A stretch of 64,000 bases of DNA from Nevskia soli DSM 19509 (GCF_000711955.1 NZ_JONR01000019.1:1-64000); one strand, 5' to 3'. Numbered from the stretch's first letter, positions 54,943 through 63,467 are shown. Program-made: numbers and translations. The notes: generated from the sequence alone by a model not told the origin.

Positions 54943-56246
54943 TCGAAGTGCTCCACGCGCAGGCGCGAAGCACCCGGACGTACAAAAGGCAGGTTCAACA
55001 TCTTTTCCAGGGCGCCGTTGCAGCGGTGCTCCGGAATCTCGGAGGTGATGATGGCGAGCGTGGCATCCTCGTTCTCGCCCGGCTCCTTCTGCAGGATCGC
55101 CTCGATGCTGATGTCCGACTCGGCCAGGATCGAGGTGATGGCGCGCAGCACGCCCGGCTCGTCGGCGACGCGCAGGCGCAGGTAGTAGGCGCTTTCGATC
55201 TCGCTGAAGGACAACACCTTCTGGTCCTTCAGGGCTTCGCTGCGCGAGCCGAGGTAAGGCACGAAGTGCTTGGGATCGGCGCCCTGCAGGCGCGCCACGT
55301 CGATCAGGTCGGCGACCACGGCCGAAGCGGTGGCATCGCCGCCGGCGCCGCGGCCGACATAGACGGTCTGGCCGACAGCGTTGCCGTGCACGCGGATGGC
55401 GTTGAGCGCGCCGTCGGTCTTGGCCAGCAGGTGCTCCACCGGGACCAGGGTCGGGTGCACGCGCAATTCCACGCCCTGGGCGCCGCGCTTGGCGATGCCC
55501 AGCGACTTGATGCGGTAGCCCAGTTCCTGCGCCAGCTGGATGTCCTGCGCGGTGACCTGGCTGATGCCCTCGGTGGCCACCGCGTCGAAACGCAGCGGCA
55601 TGCCGAAGGCGATGGAAGCGAGGATGGTGAGCTTGTGCGCGGCGTCGATGCCTTCGACGTCGAAGGTCGGATCGGCTTCGGCATAGCCCAGTTTCTGCGC
55701 GGCGTGCAGGGCATCGGCGAAGCTCTGCCCCTTCACCGTCATCTGCGTCAGGATGTAGTTGCAGGTGCCGTTGATGATGCCGGCGAGGCTGTCGATGCCG
55801 TTGCCGGCCAGGCCTTCGCGCAGCGCCTTGATGATGGGGATGCCGCCACCCACCGCCGCCTCGTAGGCCAGCTGGGCGCCGTGCTTGCGCGCGGTGAAAA
55901 GGATCTCGTTGCCCTTCTCGGCGAGCAGGGCCTTGTTGGCGGTAACCACCGGCTTGCCGGCTTCCAGCGCGGCCAGCACCAGCTCACGGGCCGGCGAAAT
56001 GCCGCCGATCAGCTCGACCACCACGTCGACGTCGGCGCGGACGATCTCGGCCGGGTCGGAAACCAGGGTGATGCCAGTCAGATCGCAGTCGCGGGTGCGG
56101 GTGGAATTGCGCACCGAGGCGTGGGTCACCACGATCGGGCGCCCGGCGCGGCCGGCGATTTCCGCGGCGTTGCGCTGGAGGACGCGGACCACGCCCTGCC
56201 CGACCGTGCCCAGGCCGATCAGGCCAACCTTGAACGGGGCGCTCAT
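54939..56246 (-). CDS. hom: Homoserine dehydrogenase
   Basis: The gene encodes 435 residues from the ATG at 56246, overlapping the alaC stop as ATGA. The enzyme reduces aspartate semialdehyde to homoserine for threonine and methionine synthesis. The N-terminal NAD(P) loop is KVGLIGLGTVGQGVVRVL; the catalytic region holds VVTANKALLAEKGNEI, AAVGGGIPIIKALREG, IINGTCNYILTQM and GYAEADPTFDVEGIDAAHKL. A C-terminal ACT domain (YYLRLRVADEPGVLRAITSI) usually gives feedback control by threonine. It is a monofunctional enzyme, not fused to aspartokinase. The neighbours alaC and thrC form one operon with it. Confidence 0.97.
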   Translation of the reverse strand: MSAPFKVGLIGLGTVGQGVVRVLQRNAAEIAGRAGRPIVVTHASVRNSTRTRDCDLTGITLVSDPAEIVRADVDVVVELIGGISPARELVLAALEAGKPVVTANKALLAEKGNEILFTARKHGAQLAYEAAVGGGIPIIKALREGLAGNGIDSLAGIINGTCNYILTQMTVKGQSFADALHAAQKLGYAEADPTFDVEGIDAAHKLTILASIAFGMPLRFDAVATEGISQVTAQDIQLAQELGYRIKSLGIAKRGAQGVELRVHPTLVPVEHLLAKTDGALNAIRVHGNAVGQTVYVGRGAGGDATASAVVADLIDVARLQGADPKHFVPYLGSRSEALKDQKVLSFSEIESAYYLRLRVADEPGVLRAITSILAESDISIEAILQKEPGENEDATLAIITSEIPEHRCNGALEKMLNLPFVRPGASRLRVEHFE

Positions 56247-57475
56247 GTCGGCCCCGCGGCCAGCATCTTCTTCAGGGAACGCATGGCCTGGCGGGTGCGC
56301 TGCTCGTTCTCGATCAGGGAGAAGCGCACGTACTCGTCGCCGTATTCGCCGAAGCCGATGCCCGGCGATACCGCCACCTGGGCACGTTCCAGCAGCTGCT
56401 TGGAGAATTCCAGCGAGCCAAGGGCGCGGAACGCCTCGGGGATGCGCGCCCACACGAACATGGTGGCCTTGGGCTTCTCCACCGGCCAACCGGCCTTGAT
56501 CAGGCCCTCGACCAGCACGTCGCGGCGCTTCTTGTACATCTCGCAGATTTCCTGCACGCATTCCTGCGGGCCTTCCAGGGCGGTGATCGCCGCCACCTGG
56601 ATCGGCGTGAACATGCCGTAGTCGAGATAGCTCTTGATGCGCGCCAGGGCGGCGACCAGGGTCGGGTTGCCGCACATGAAGCCGACGCGCCAGCCCGGCA
56701 TGTTGTAGCTCTTGGACAGGGTGAAGAACTCCACCGCGATGTCCTTGGCGCCGGGCACCTGCAGCACGGAGGGGGCGACGTAGCCGTCGAAGACGATGTC
56801 GGCGTAGGCCAGGTCGTGCACCAGCCAGATCTGGTGCTCGCGGCAGATGGCGACCACCTTCTCGAAGAAGGCCAGGTCCACGCACTGCGAGGTCGGGTTC
56901 GCCGGAAAGTTGAGGATCAGCATTTTCGGCGCCGGCATCGTTTCCTTGATCGCCTTCTGCAGTTCCTCGAAGAAGTCGACTTCCGGCGTCAGGCGCACGT
57001 GGCGCACATCGGCGCCGGCCAGCACCACCCCGTAGGGATGGATCGGATAGGCCGGGTTCGGCACCAGCACGGTATCGCCGGGGGCCAGGGTGGCGAAGGC
57101 CAGATGGGCCAGGCCTTCCTTGGAGCCGATGGTGGCGATCACCTCGGTTTCGGCATCGAGCTCGACCTGGTAACGCTTGCGGTACCAGGCGGCCATGGCG
57201 CGGCGCAGGCGCGGCACGCCCTTGCTCACCGAGTAGCGGTGGGTATGGGTGCCTTCCTCGTCGCGGTGCTCGGGCACCACGTAGTCGGAATCGGTGCCGC
57301 GCACCGCGGCCTCCACCAGCTTGTCGACGATGTGGCGCGGCGTGGGCTGGTCCGGGTTGCCCATGCCGAAGTCGATAATGTCCTCGCCACGAGCTCGGGC
57401 AGCCTTCTTCATATCACCGACGATATTGAAGACGTAGGGCGGCAGGCGCTGGATGCGTGGGAAGACGCTATTCAC
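56243..57475 (-). CDS. alaC: AlaC-type PLP-dependent aminotransferase (alanine-synthesising)
   Basis: The gene encodes 410 residues from a GTG at 57475 with AAGG seven bases upstream. It belongs to class I/II fold-type I aminotransferases. The internal aldimine Lys is in FTLSKSYNMPGWRVGF, and other signatures are IDFGMGNPDQPTP, VLVPNPAYPIHPYGVVLAG, LNFPANPTSQCVD and the Arg of EYVRFSLIEN. The sequence and the position next to hom match AlaC, the glutamate-pyruvate aminotransferase, although annotation as a methionine/aspartate-related aminotransferase is common for this neighbourhood. The substrate is inferred from similarity. It is the first gene of alaC-hom-thrC-recJ. Confidence 0.9.
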   Translation of the reverse strand: MNSVFPRIQRLPPYVFNIVGDMKKAARARGEDIIDFGMGNPDQPTPRHIVDKLVEAAVRGTDSDYVVPEHRDEEGTHTHRYSVSKGVPRLRRAMAAWYRKRYQVELDAETEVIATIGSKEGLAHLAFATLAPGDTVLVPNPAYPIHPYGVVLAGADVRHVRLTPEVDFFEELQKAIKETMPAPKMLILNFPANPTSQCVDLAFFEKVVAICREHQIWLVHDLAYADIVFDGYVAPSVLQVPGAKDIAVEFFTLSKSYNMPGWRVGFMCGNPTLVAALARIKSYLDYGMFTPIQVAAITALEGPQECVQEICEMYKKRRDVLVEGLIKAGWPVEKPKATMFVWARIPEAFRALGSLEFSKQLLERAQVAVSPGIGFGEYGDEYVRFSLIENEQRTRQAMRSLKKMLAAGPT

Positions 57476-57664
57476 TGGAGAACCTTTGCAGGTGTGGGTT
57501 GAGCGGTAGGCGGGGTCGGGACCGGGGTCCGGGACAGCGCGTTTGGGGCGCAATTATTGATGCCGCGGGCAAATAACTCAATGCACAGCACAGTTGGCCG
57601 TGCATCCATCGCCCCGCCCGTCCGCGTAGAGGAACATAATATCGGCCATATCCGGGAGAAAACC

Positions 57665-58231
57665 ATGGAAAACCACGTCCGTTCAAAGCGTTCCGCCGGA
57701 CTTGCGGTGCTGGCCGCGGGGCTGCTCAGCCTCAGCCTGGCGGCCTATGCCGGCCTCAAGGCGGGCAGCAAGGCGCCGGATTTCAGCGCCCAGGCCTCGC
57801 TGGGCGGCAAGGTTTTCTCGTTTTCGCTGGCGGAAGCGCTGAAACAGGGGCCGGTGGTGCTGTACTTCTACCCGGCCGCCTTCACCTCCGGCTGCACCGT
57901 GGAAGCGCACGAGTTCGCCGAAGCCACGGACAAGTTCAAGGCCCTGGGTGCCACCGTGATCGGCGTCTCGCACGACGATATCGAGACGCTCAACAAATTC
58001 TCGGTCAGCGAATGCCGCAGCAAATTCGCCGTGGCGGCCGATCCGGACCTGAGCATCGCCAAGTCCTACGACGCCACCGCCTGGTTCATGCCAGGGCATT
58101 CGGACCGTACCTCCTTCGTCATCGCACCGGACGGCACCGTGCTCTACAGCTATTCCGCCCTGAGCCCGGATGCGCATGTGAAGAACACCATGGATGCGCT
58201 GCAGCGGTGGAAGGCGACGCAGAAGCAGTGA
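57665..58231 (+). CDS. Exported AhpC/TSA-type peroxiredoxin
   Basis: The gene encodes 188 residues from the ATG at 57665 with GGGAG upstream. It has a signal peptide (SAGLAVLAAGLLSLSLAAYA), so it acts in the periplasm, unlike the cytoplasmic Bcp. The thioredoxin fold carries the peroxidatic Cys in YPAAFTSGCTVEAHEFAEA, in the family position P-x3-T-x2-C, and a second Cys in SECRSKFAVAADPDLSI that could serve as the resolving residue. FMPGHSDRTSFVIAPDGTVL is the usual C-terminal part. It would reduce peroxides using an exported thiol donor. It faces nlpD. Its last codons and stop lie in a heptamer repeat array, so its C-terminus (ATQKQ) may come partly from the repeat. Confidence 0.88.
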   Translation: MENHVRSKRSAGLAVLAAGLLSLSLAAYAGLKAGSKAPDFSAQASLGGKVFSFSLAEALKQGPVVLYFYPAAFTSGCTVEAHEFAEATDKFKALGATVIGVSHDDIETLNKFSVSECRSKFAVAADPDLSIAKSYDATAWFMPGHSDRTSFVIAPDGTVLYSYSALSPDAHVKNTMDALQRWKATQKQ

Positions 58232-58260
58232 CTGGTGGCCAGTGACTAGTGATCAGTAAC
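58226..58260 (+). repeat. Heptameric YAGTGRY array C (peroxiredoxin 3' end)
   Basis: Five heptads, cagtgac, tggtggc, cagtgac, tagtgat and cagtaac, start in the last sense codon of the peroxiredoxin gene. They share 22 of 23 bp with the fabI array around the stop codon. Confidence 0.7.
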
Positions 58261-58302
58261 GGCCAAAGCCGCAAATCCAGGCCTTGTTGTTCTTGGTTGG
58301 TC

Positions 58303-58337
58303 TTAACTGCCCACTAGTCACTGGCCACTGATCACTG
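58303..58337 (-). repeat. Heptameric YAGTGRY array D (nlpD 3' end)
   Basis: Read on the minus strand from 58337: cagtgat, cagtggc, cagtgac, tagtggg and cagttaa. It starts in the last sense codon of nlpD and is inverted relative to array C, with 42 bp of unique sequence between them. Confidence 0.65.
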
Positions 58338-59204
58338 CCGCCGCGGCAGCAGCGGCAACGGATCGATCGGCTTGCCGCGATCGCGGATCTCGAAGTGCAG
58401 CAACGGCCGCTGCTCCGGCCCCAGGCCCAGTTCGGCGATGGGCTGGCCGGCCAGCACCTGCTGGCCTTCTTCCACCAGGCGGCGGCGGTTATAGCCGTAG
58501 GCGGTCAGGTACTGCTCGTCGTGCTTGATGATGACCAGTTCACCATAGCCCTTCAGTGCGCTGCCGCTGTAGACCACCTTGCCGGCGGCGGAGGCGATGA
58601 CGATCTGGCCGGTGTCGCCGGTGATGTCGATGCCCTTGGAGCTGCCGTCGGCGGTGAAGCCGCGCACCACCTTGCCCCGCGTCGGCCATTCCCAGCGGCC
58701 GGCATCGAAGCCCGGACCGCGGACGTCGGCGGCGATGGAGCCGGATGGGGATTCGGAGGAAGGTGCAGCGCGGACAACGGGCGGCGGCACGGCCGTATTG
58801 GGAGGCAGCGGGGGGACAGTGGGGACGGCACGCGCAGATCCCTGTTGCACTGTGTAAGCCGGTCGGCCGCCCCCGGGACCCGCCGACTCAGCCGTTCGTG
58901 AGGGTTCCGGCAAGACCATGCTTCCCGGCGGCGTCAGCCGCAGCACCCGCCCGGGGTAAATGGCGTAGTCACGACCGATGCCGTTCCAGCTGGCGAGGTC
59001 GTGGTAATCGAGCTGATTGCGGAAGGCAATGGAATACAGCGTATCGCCGCGCTGCACCGTGTACTGGCCGGGACCGGCCACAGCCCGCGGCAGGGCGGCC
59101 GAACGGCCGCGTCGGGCGCTCTGCTCGTGCACTTCGCTGCCGCTGCAGGCCGAAAGCAGCGCCGCGAGCGTGATCGACACCCCAAGGCGCTGCCATGGCT
59201 TCAT
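58332..59204 (-). CDS. nlpD: NlpD-like lipoprotein with LysM and degenerate M23 domain
   Basis: The gene encodes 290 residues. The lipoprotein signal ends in the lipobox ALLSAC. A LysM peptidoglycan-binding domain lies at about 46-92 (YTVQRGDTLYSIAFRNQLDY), then a Pro-rich linker, then an M23/LytM domain (about 170-285: WPTRGKVVRGF, GIDITGDTGQIVIASAAGKV, LLHFEIRDRGKPIDPL). The first zinc His (usually H-x3-D) is replaced (SSKGIDIT), and the middle motif lacks its His (TAYGYN), as in E. coli NlpD. It is therefore probably an activator of amidase AmiC during cell division rather than an enzyme. It is the last gene of surE-pcm-dedA-nlpD; rpoS, which follows nlpD in E. coli, is absent here. Confidence 0.9.
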   Translation of the reverse strand: MKPWQRLGVSITLAALLSACSGSEVHEQSARRGRSAALPRAVAGPGQYTVQRGDTLYSIAFRNQLDYHDLASWNGIGRDYAIYPGRVLRLTPPGSMVLPEPSRTAESAGPGGGRPAYTVQQGSARAVPTVPPLPPNTAVPPPVVRAAPSSESPSGSIAADVRGPGFDAGRWEWPTRGKVVRGFTADGSSKGIDITGDTGQIVIASAAGKVVYSGSALKGYGELVIIKHDEQYLTAYGYNRRRLVEEGQQVLAGQPIAELGLGPEQRPLLHFEIRDRGKPIDPLPLLPRRQ

Positions 59205-59229
59205 GCCGACAGGATACTAAACGGCGACC

Positions 59230-59820
59230 TCAACGGCGACGGATCATGAACCATCCCGCGCCCAGCACCAGGACAACCAGCGACAGGTACGCGAGTTCGT
59301 GGGTGTAACGCATCACCAGCGTCACCGCGGGTTCGCCGAGGTAGTAGCCGAAGCCGACCAGTACCGCGCACCACAGCGCGGAACCGGCACCGGTGAGCAG
59401 GACGAAGGGCAGCAGCGGCATGCCGAAGACACCCGCCGGCAGGGAAATCAGGTGGCGGATCACCGGCAGAAAGCGCCCCAGGAAGGTGGAGATGCGCGCA
59501 TTACGCAGGAACAGCGCCTCGGCCTCGTGGTACTTCTTCTCGCTGATCAGCAGGTACTTGCCGTAGCGCAGCAGGAAGGCCCGCCCCAGGCTGCGCCCGA
59601 TCAGGTAGTTGATGCCGGCGCCGAAGATCGAGCCTAGGCCGCCGCAGGCAATGGCCAGGAGCGGGTTGAGCTGGCCCTGGTGCGCGAGATAGCCGGCCGG
59701 GATCATCACCAGCTCCGAGGGCACCGGGAGCAGGCTCGATTCCAGGGCCATCAGCAGGATGATCTGGGGATAGCCGAGGTGAGCGTAAAGATGGGACAGC
59801 CACTCCTGGAAAACGGCCAT
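59230..59820 (-). CDS. DedA-family (VTT domain) membrane protein
   Basis: The gene encodes 196 residues from the ATG at 59820, which overlaps the pcm stop as ATGA. Several membrane helices are seen (PQIILLMALESSLLPVPSEL, LPFVLLTGAGSALWCAVLVG, LAYLSLVVLVLGAGWFMI). The family signature is GRFLPVIRHLISLPAGVFGM, with the Arg and Gly residues that are essential in DedA proteins; the acidic E-x-S-LLPVPSE motif is also present. Members work as undecaprenyl-phosphate or phospholipid flippases and keep the membrane potential. The position between pcm and nlpD is shared with Xanthomonas-like genomes. Confidence 0.9.
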   Translation of the reverse strand: MAVFQEWLSHLYAHLGYPQIILLMALESSLLPVPSELVMIPAGYLAHQGQLNPLLAIACGGLGSIFGAGINYLIGRSLGRAFLLRYGKYLLISEKKYHEAEALFLRNARISTFLGRFLPVIRHLISLPAGVFGMPLLPFVLLTGAGSALWCAVLVGFGYYLGEPAVTLVMRYTHELAYLSLVVLVLGAGWFMIRRR

Positions 59821-60512
59821 CAGCTGCGCCCCTCCAGCAAAGGCACGAAGCTGACACCGGCGACGTCGCGGCTCTGCCACTTGTTGGCCAGCACGCGGTC
59901 GATCACGCGTAGCGACTGCTGGGCCGGCGGTCCCACCGGGATCACCAGGCGCCCACCCCGTTCGAGTTGCTCCAGCATGGCTTTCGATACTTCGGTGGCG
60001 GCGGCCGTGACGATGATGCCGTCGTACGGCCCATGCGCGGCCCAGCCGGCGGTGCCGTCGGCGTAGCCGAAGTGGATGTTGCGGTAGCCCAGGCCGCGCA
60101 AGCGGATGCGGGCCTGCTCGGACAAGGTCTTGATGCGTTCCACCGAGAATACGTTCTGTACCAGTTCCGCCAGCACCGCGGTCTGGTAGCCGCTGCCGGT
60201 GCCGATCTCCAGCACCTTCTTGCGCGGGGCGCCGCCGGGCGCGGGTTCGAGCAGGAGCTGGGTCATCAGCGCGACGATGTAAGGCTGCGAGATGGTCTGC
60301 GACTGGCCGATCGGCAGGGGCTTGTTCTTGTAGGCCTCGCCGCGCCAGGCTTCTTCGACGAACTCGTGGCGCGGCAGCTTCTGCAGCACCTCCAGCACGC
60401 GCTCGTCGACAATGCCCTCGCGCTTGAGCTCGGCAATGAGGCGGGCACGGCTGGCCGGCGAAGTCAGGCCCTGACCGAGACTGTGGGGGTGGCTGCCGGG
60501 TTTCGGGCTCAT
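59820..60512 (-). CDS. pcm: Protein-L-isoaspartate O-methyltransferase
   Basis: The gene encodes 230 residues from the ATG at 60512; a GTG at 60524 would add four, and neither has a clear ribosome binding site. The enzyme methylates isoaspartyl residues with SAM to start repair of aged proteins. Signatures are LPIGQSQTISQPYIVALMTQ, KVLEIGTGSGYQTAVLAEL, VFSVERIKTL and GGRLVIPVG. In E. coli and Xanthomonas, pcm directly follows or overlaps surE. Here a 266-bp inverted-repeat element lies between, and pcm starts only 18 bp from the element's end. Coupling to surE translation is therefore lost, and pcm must rely on read-through or on a promoter in the element. Confidence 0.94.
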   Translation of the reverse strand: MSPKPGSHPHSLGQGLTSPASRARLIAELKREGIVDERVLEVLQKLPRHEFVEEAWRGEAYKNKPLPIGQSQTISQPYIVALMTQLLLEPAPGGAPRKKVLEIGTGSGYQTAVLAELVQNVFSVERIKTLSEQARIRLRGLGYRNIHFGYADGTAGWAAHGPYDGIIVTAAATEVSKAMLEQLERGGRLVIPVGPPAQQSLRVIDRVLANKWQSRDVAGVSFVPLLEGRS

Positions 60513-60529
60513 CGGGCCATTCACAGTTT

Positions 60530-60795
60530 GGGGCCTATGACATGATGAATCACACCTGCGTTGCCGCTCAAAATCGCGTCAGGCAAGGCGGAGGCCCCGG
60601 CCATGGTGATTCCATGGCCGGGGCTGACAACGCAGCCTGGCGCGATTTTGGGCGCAACCCGAAGGGACGGGGCCATTTTTGCGCATTGCTGCGTCGGCTG
60701 GGACTTGCATGGAATCACCATGCCGCGCCCCATCCGACTTGCACTGCGCAAAAATGACCTCCGTCGCAGGTGCGATTCATCATGTCACAGGCCCC
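60530..60795. mobile_element. 266-bp MITE-like element with 31-bp terminal inverted repeats
   Basis: The ends 60530-60560 and 60765-60795 are inverted copies of 31 bp with two mismatches (outer part ggggcct[a/g]tgacatgatgaatc). Inside are further palindromes: a 13-bp perfect stem (60594-60606 with 60612-60624), a 16-bp stem with one mismatch (60569-60584 with 60635-60650), and another pair around ccatttttgcgca and tgcgcaaaaatg. No coding frame fits. The right end contains the last codons and stop of surE. It is probably a non-autonomous insertion or a dispersed palindromic repeat. No target duplication could be identified. Confidence 0.75.
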
Positions 60796-61531
60796 TCGCC
60801 CACGCGGTGAGTTGTTCGATAGAGCTATGCCGGGTCAGATCCACCAGCAAGGGCGTGATCGACACCCGCTTCTCCTGCACGGCGTGGAAATCGGTGCCTG
60901 GTCCGCTGTCATGCTCGGCACCGGCGGCGCCGATCCAGTAGATGCGCCGTCCGCGCGGGTCGCGGGATTCGATCACGTCCTCGGATTTGTGGCGGTTTCC
61001 CAGGCGGGTCACTTCGATGCCCTGCAGTTCCTCATACGGTACGTCCGGCACGTTGACGTTGAGGATGGTATTGCCGGGCAGCGGCGCCCGCTGCAGGTGC
61101 TCGATCAGGCGCAGGGTGATTTTCGCGGCGGTGTCGTAGTGCTGGGGATTGACCCCGGCGCAGGATACGGCGATGGCGGCGAGGCCCAGGTGGCGCCCTT
61201 CCATGGCGGCGGCGACGGTGCCGGAATAGAGCGTGTCGTCGCCCAGGTTGGAGCCGGCGTTGATGCCGGAGACCACCATGTCCGGGGTTTCGGTCAGCAG
61301 GCCGGTCAGGGCCAGGTGCACGCAGTCGGTGGGCGTGCCGTCCACGCAATACGTGCCGTCCGCGTGCTTCTGCACCCGGATCGGGTTGAGGATGGTGAGG
61401 GAATTGCTGGCGCCGCTGCGGTTGCGGTCCGGAGCCACGACTTCCAGGCTGTGCACCGGCCGCAGATGCTCGGCCAGGCAGCGCAAGCCAGGAGCCGTGC
61501 AGCCGTCATCATTGGAGAGGAGTATGCGCAT
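60785..61531 (-). CDS. surE: 5'/3'-nucleotidase (survival protein) SurE
   Basis: The gene encodes 248 residues. It is a metal-dependent nucleoside monophosphate phosphatase active in the stationary-phase stress response. The active-site acids are in MRILLSNDDGCTAPGL, the metal and phosphate site is in VVSGINAGSNLGDDTLYSGT, and AVSCAGVNPQHYDTAA and NVNVPDVPYEELQG are typical. The length matches E. coli SurE (253). The start codon has GAGG upstream. The last three codons and the stop lie inside the right inverted repeat of the element before pcm, so the C-terminus (ARGL) may be altered. It is divergent from the Smr gene with 58 bp between starts. Confidence 0.96.
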   Translation of the reverse strand: MRILLSNDDGCTAPGLRCLAEHLRPVHSLEVVAPDRNRSGASNSLTILNPIRVQKHADGTYCVDGTPTDCVHLALTGLLTETPDMVVSGINAGSNLGDDTLYSGTVAAAMEGRHLGLAAIAVSCAGVNPQHYDTAAKITLRLIEHLQRAPLPGNTILNVNVPDVPYEELQGIEVTRLGNRHKSEDVIESRDPRGRRIYWIGAAGAEHDSGPGTDFHAVQEKRVSITPLLVDLTRHSSIEQLTAWARGL

Positions 61532-61589
61532 GCGCGTGAAAACTCGGGAATGCGCAGTAGTTTACCGTCTGCCGGGCTATCATGCCTGC

Positions 61590-62192
61590 ATGTCGCGCGA
61601 TCCCGTCAACAAGCCCGGAAAACCTCCTGCCGACGTCCCCGCCGGGGTCGAGCCGGACGTGGATTTCCGCACGGCGATGAGCGGGGTGCGCCCGCACGCC
61701 GCCCCCGACCGGCTGGAACCCCTGGTGCGCCGCCCCAGCACGCGCCCGCGCAGCATCGAGGCGGACGAGCAGGCGGTGCTCGAGGAAATGATGTCTGACA
61801 CGCTGGACCCCGAGGACATCGAGAGCGGCGACACCCTCACCTACCGCGGCGAAGGCATCCAGGATTCGGTTTGGCGGCGGCTGCGCCGCGGCAACTACCA
61901 CATCCGCGCAGAACTGGATCTGCACGGCTTCAACCGTGACGCCGCGCGGCAGGAAGTTTCCGCCTTCCTGGCCGCCTGCCAGAACAACGACGTGCGCTGC
62001 ATCCGCATCATCCACGGCAAGGGCCGCGGTTCGCCCAACAGCGGCCCGGTGATCAAGACCCTGCTTGACGGCTGGCTGCGCCGCCGCAAGGATGTGCTGG
62101 CCTTCTGCTCGGCGCGGCCGCACGACGGGGGCACCGGGGCTGTCTACGTCCTGCTGCGCGCATCGCAGACGCGCCAGTCGTCGAATGGTTAA
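61590..62192 (+). CDS. Smr-domain protein
   Basis: The gene encodes 200 residues from the ATG at 61590; no clear ribosome binding site is seen, and longer frames upstream are poor. The N-terminal half is charged and probably disordered. The C-terminal ~85 residues form an Smr domain: ELDLHGFNRDAARQEVSAFL (the LDLHG motif), RIIHGKGRGS and CSARPHDGGTGAVYVLLR. Smr domains act as nickases in MutS2 and in SmrB-type ribosome rescue factors, so the role may be in DNA or RNA cleavage. Stand-alone Smr proteins next to surE are frequent in Xanthomonas-like genomes. It converges with the Hsp70-like gene six bases later. Confidence 0.88.
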   Translation: MSRDPVNKPGKPPADVPAGVEPDVDFRTAMSGVRPHAAPDRLEPLVRRPSTRPRSIEADEQAVLEEMMSDTLDPEDIESGDTLTYRGEGIQDSVWRRLRRGNYHIRAELDLHGFNRDAARQEVSAFLAACQNNDVRCIRIIHGKGRGSPNSGPVIKTLLDGWLRRRKDVLAFCSARPHDGGTGAVYVLLRASQTRQSSNG

Positions 62193-62198
62193 ACGGCT

Positions 62199-63467
62199 CT
62201 AGGCATCGGCAAACAGCTTTGGAGCGGATGCGCCGAGTCCACGCGCGACGCTGGCGAACTTGTCGCCCACCGCGACCCGGGCCTTGGGGAAGGTCTTCTG
62301 GAAGGCCCGGCGCAATTCGGCGATGCCGGTCGAGCCGCCGGTGAAGTACAGGACCGTGACCTCGTCCTGGGTGATCCCGGCCCGCAACACGGCGTCCAGC
62401 GCGGACTGGACGATGCGGTTCAGCAGGGGGCCAATCGCGGTCGACAGCACCTGTTCCGCGATGGGCACGGCCAGATCGCCCTCGATAAAGGCCAGGTCCA
62501 TGCTGCCCGCGCCGCCTTCGGCAATCTCGATCTTGGCGCCTTCCACGTGGGAGGCGATGCGGTGGCCCTGCCTTCCGCGCAGCACGTTCATCAGCCGGCG
62601 ATGCATGCGCAGATCGCCCATGAACAGCTTGAGCTCCTCGGCGCTGGCCAGCTGCTTCCAGGTGTAGAGGAAGTTGATCTTGTGCCACGTCGCAAGGTCG
62701 TGGAAAACGGCCACCGGGACCGGCTTGCCGTCGGTGCCGGCAGAGCCGTAGCCCAGTTCCCGCATCGCGGTGGACAGGCTCAGCTTCTGGTCGAAATCGG
62801 TGCCGGCGAGATGGATGCCGTCATTGGCCAGCACGTCGCCGGAGCGGTCCGTCTTGCCGGCCAGCGCGGGACCGAGGCGGACCAGGGAAAAGTCGGAGGT
62901 GCCGCCGCCGATATCGACCACGAGGACGAGCTCTTCCCGTTCCAGGGTGGCTTCGAAATCGAGCGCTGCGGCGATCGGCTCGAACTGGAAGCGGACTTCC
63001 TCGAAGCCGATTTCCCTGGCGATCTCGGTCAGGGTCGTCTCGGCAAGACGGTCCCGCGCTTCGTCGTCGTCGACGAAATGCACCGGGCGGCCGAGGACCA
63101 GATGGGTCAGGCGGCAGGAGGCGTGCGATTCGGCCACTTCCTTCAGATGCGCCAGGAACTCGCCGATGATCTGGCGGTAGGCCACGGGCTTGCCCCCAAT
63201 GAGGGTGGTTTCCCCCAGCAGCTCGCTGCCGAGCAGGCTCTTGAGGGAGCGCATCAGGCGCCCTTCACTGCCCTCCTCGTATTCCGCCAGCGCCTGCTGG
63301 CCGAAAGCCGTGGTGCGCTGCTCGGCGTTATAGAAGACCGCGGTTGGAATCGTCTCCCGGCCGTGCTCCAGGGGGACCAGAAAGGTCTGCCCTTCATTGA
63401 CCAGGCAGACAGCGGAATTGGAGGTTCCGAAATCGATGGCTGCGATGCAGCGGTTCAAACTCGACAT
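62199..63467 (-). CDS. YegD-like Hsp70-family chaperone
   Basis: The gene encodes 422 residues from the ATG at 63467. It has the actin/Hsp70 ATPase fold: phosphate-1 motif AAIDFGTSNSAVCLVNEG, phosphate-2 motif LVLVVDIGGGTSDFSLVRLG, adenosine motif VLYFTGGSTGIAELRRAF. The length covers only the nucleotide-binding domain plus a short end; the beta-sandwich substrate domain of DnaK is absent, as in E. coli YegD (450 residues). The function of YegD is poorly known. No J-domain or GrpE partner is nearby. It stands alone, convergent with the Smr gene. Confidence 0.88.
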   Translation of the reverse strand: MSSLNRCIAAIDFGTSNSAVCLVNEGQTFLVPLEHGRETIPTAVFYNAEQRTTAFGQQALAEYEEGSEGRLMRSLKSLLGSELLGETTLIGGKPVAYRQIIGEFLAHLKEVAESHASCRLTHLVLGRPVHFVDDDEARDRLAETTLTEIAREIGFEEVRFQFEPIAAALDFEATLEREELVLVVDIGGGTSDFSLVRLGPALAGKTDRSGDVLANDGIHLAGTDFDQKLSLSTAMRELGYGSAGTDGKPVPVAVFHDLATWHKINFLYTWKQLASAEELKLFMGDLRMHRRLMNVLRGRQGHRIASHVEGAKIEIAEGGAGSMDLAFIEGDLAVPIAEQVLSTAIGPLLNRIVQSALDAVLRAGITQDEVTVLYFTGGSTGIAELRRAFQKTFPKARVAVGDKFASVARGLGASAPKLFADA

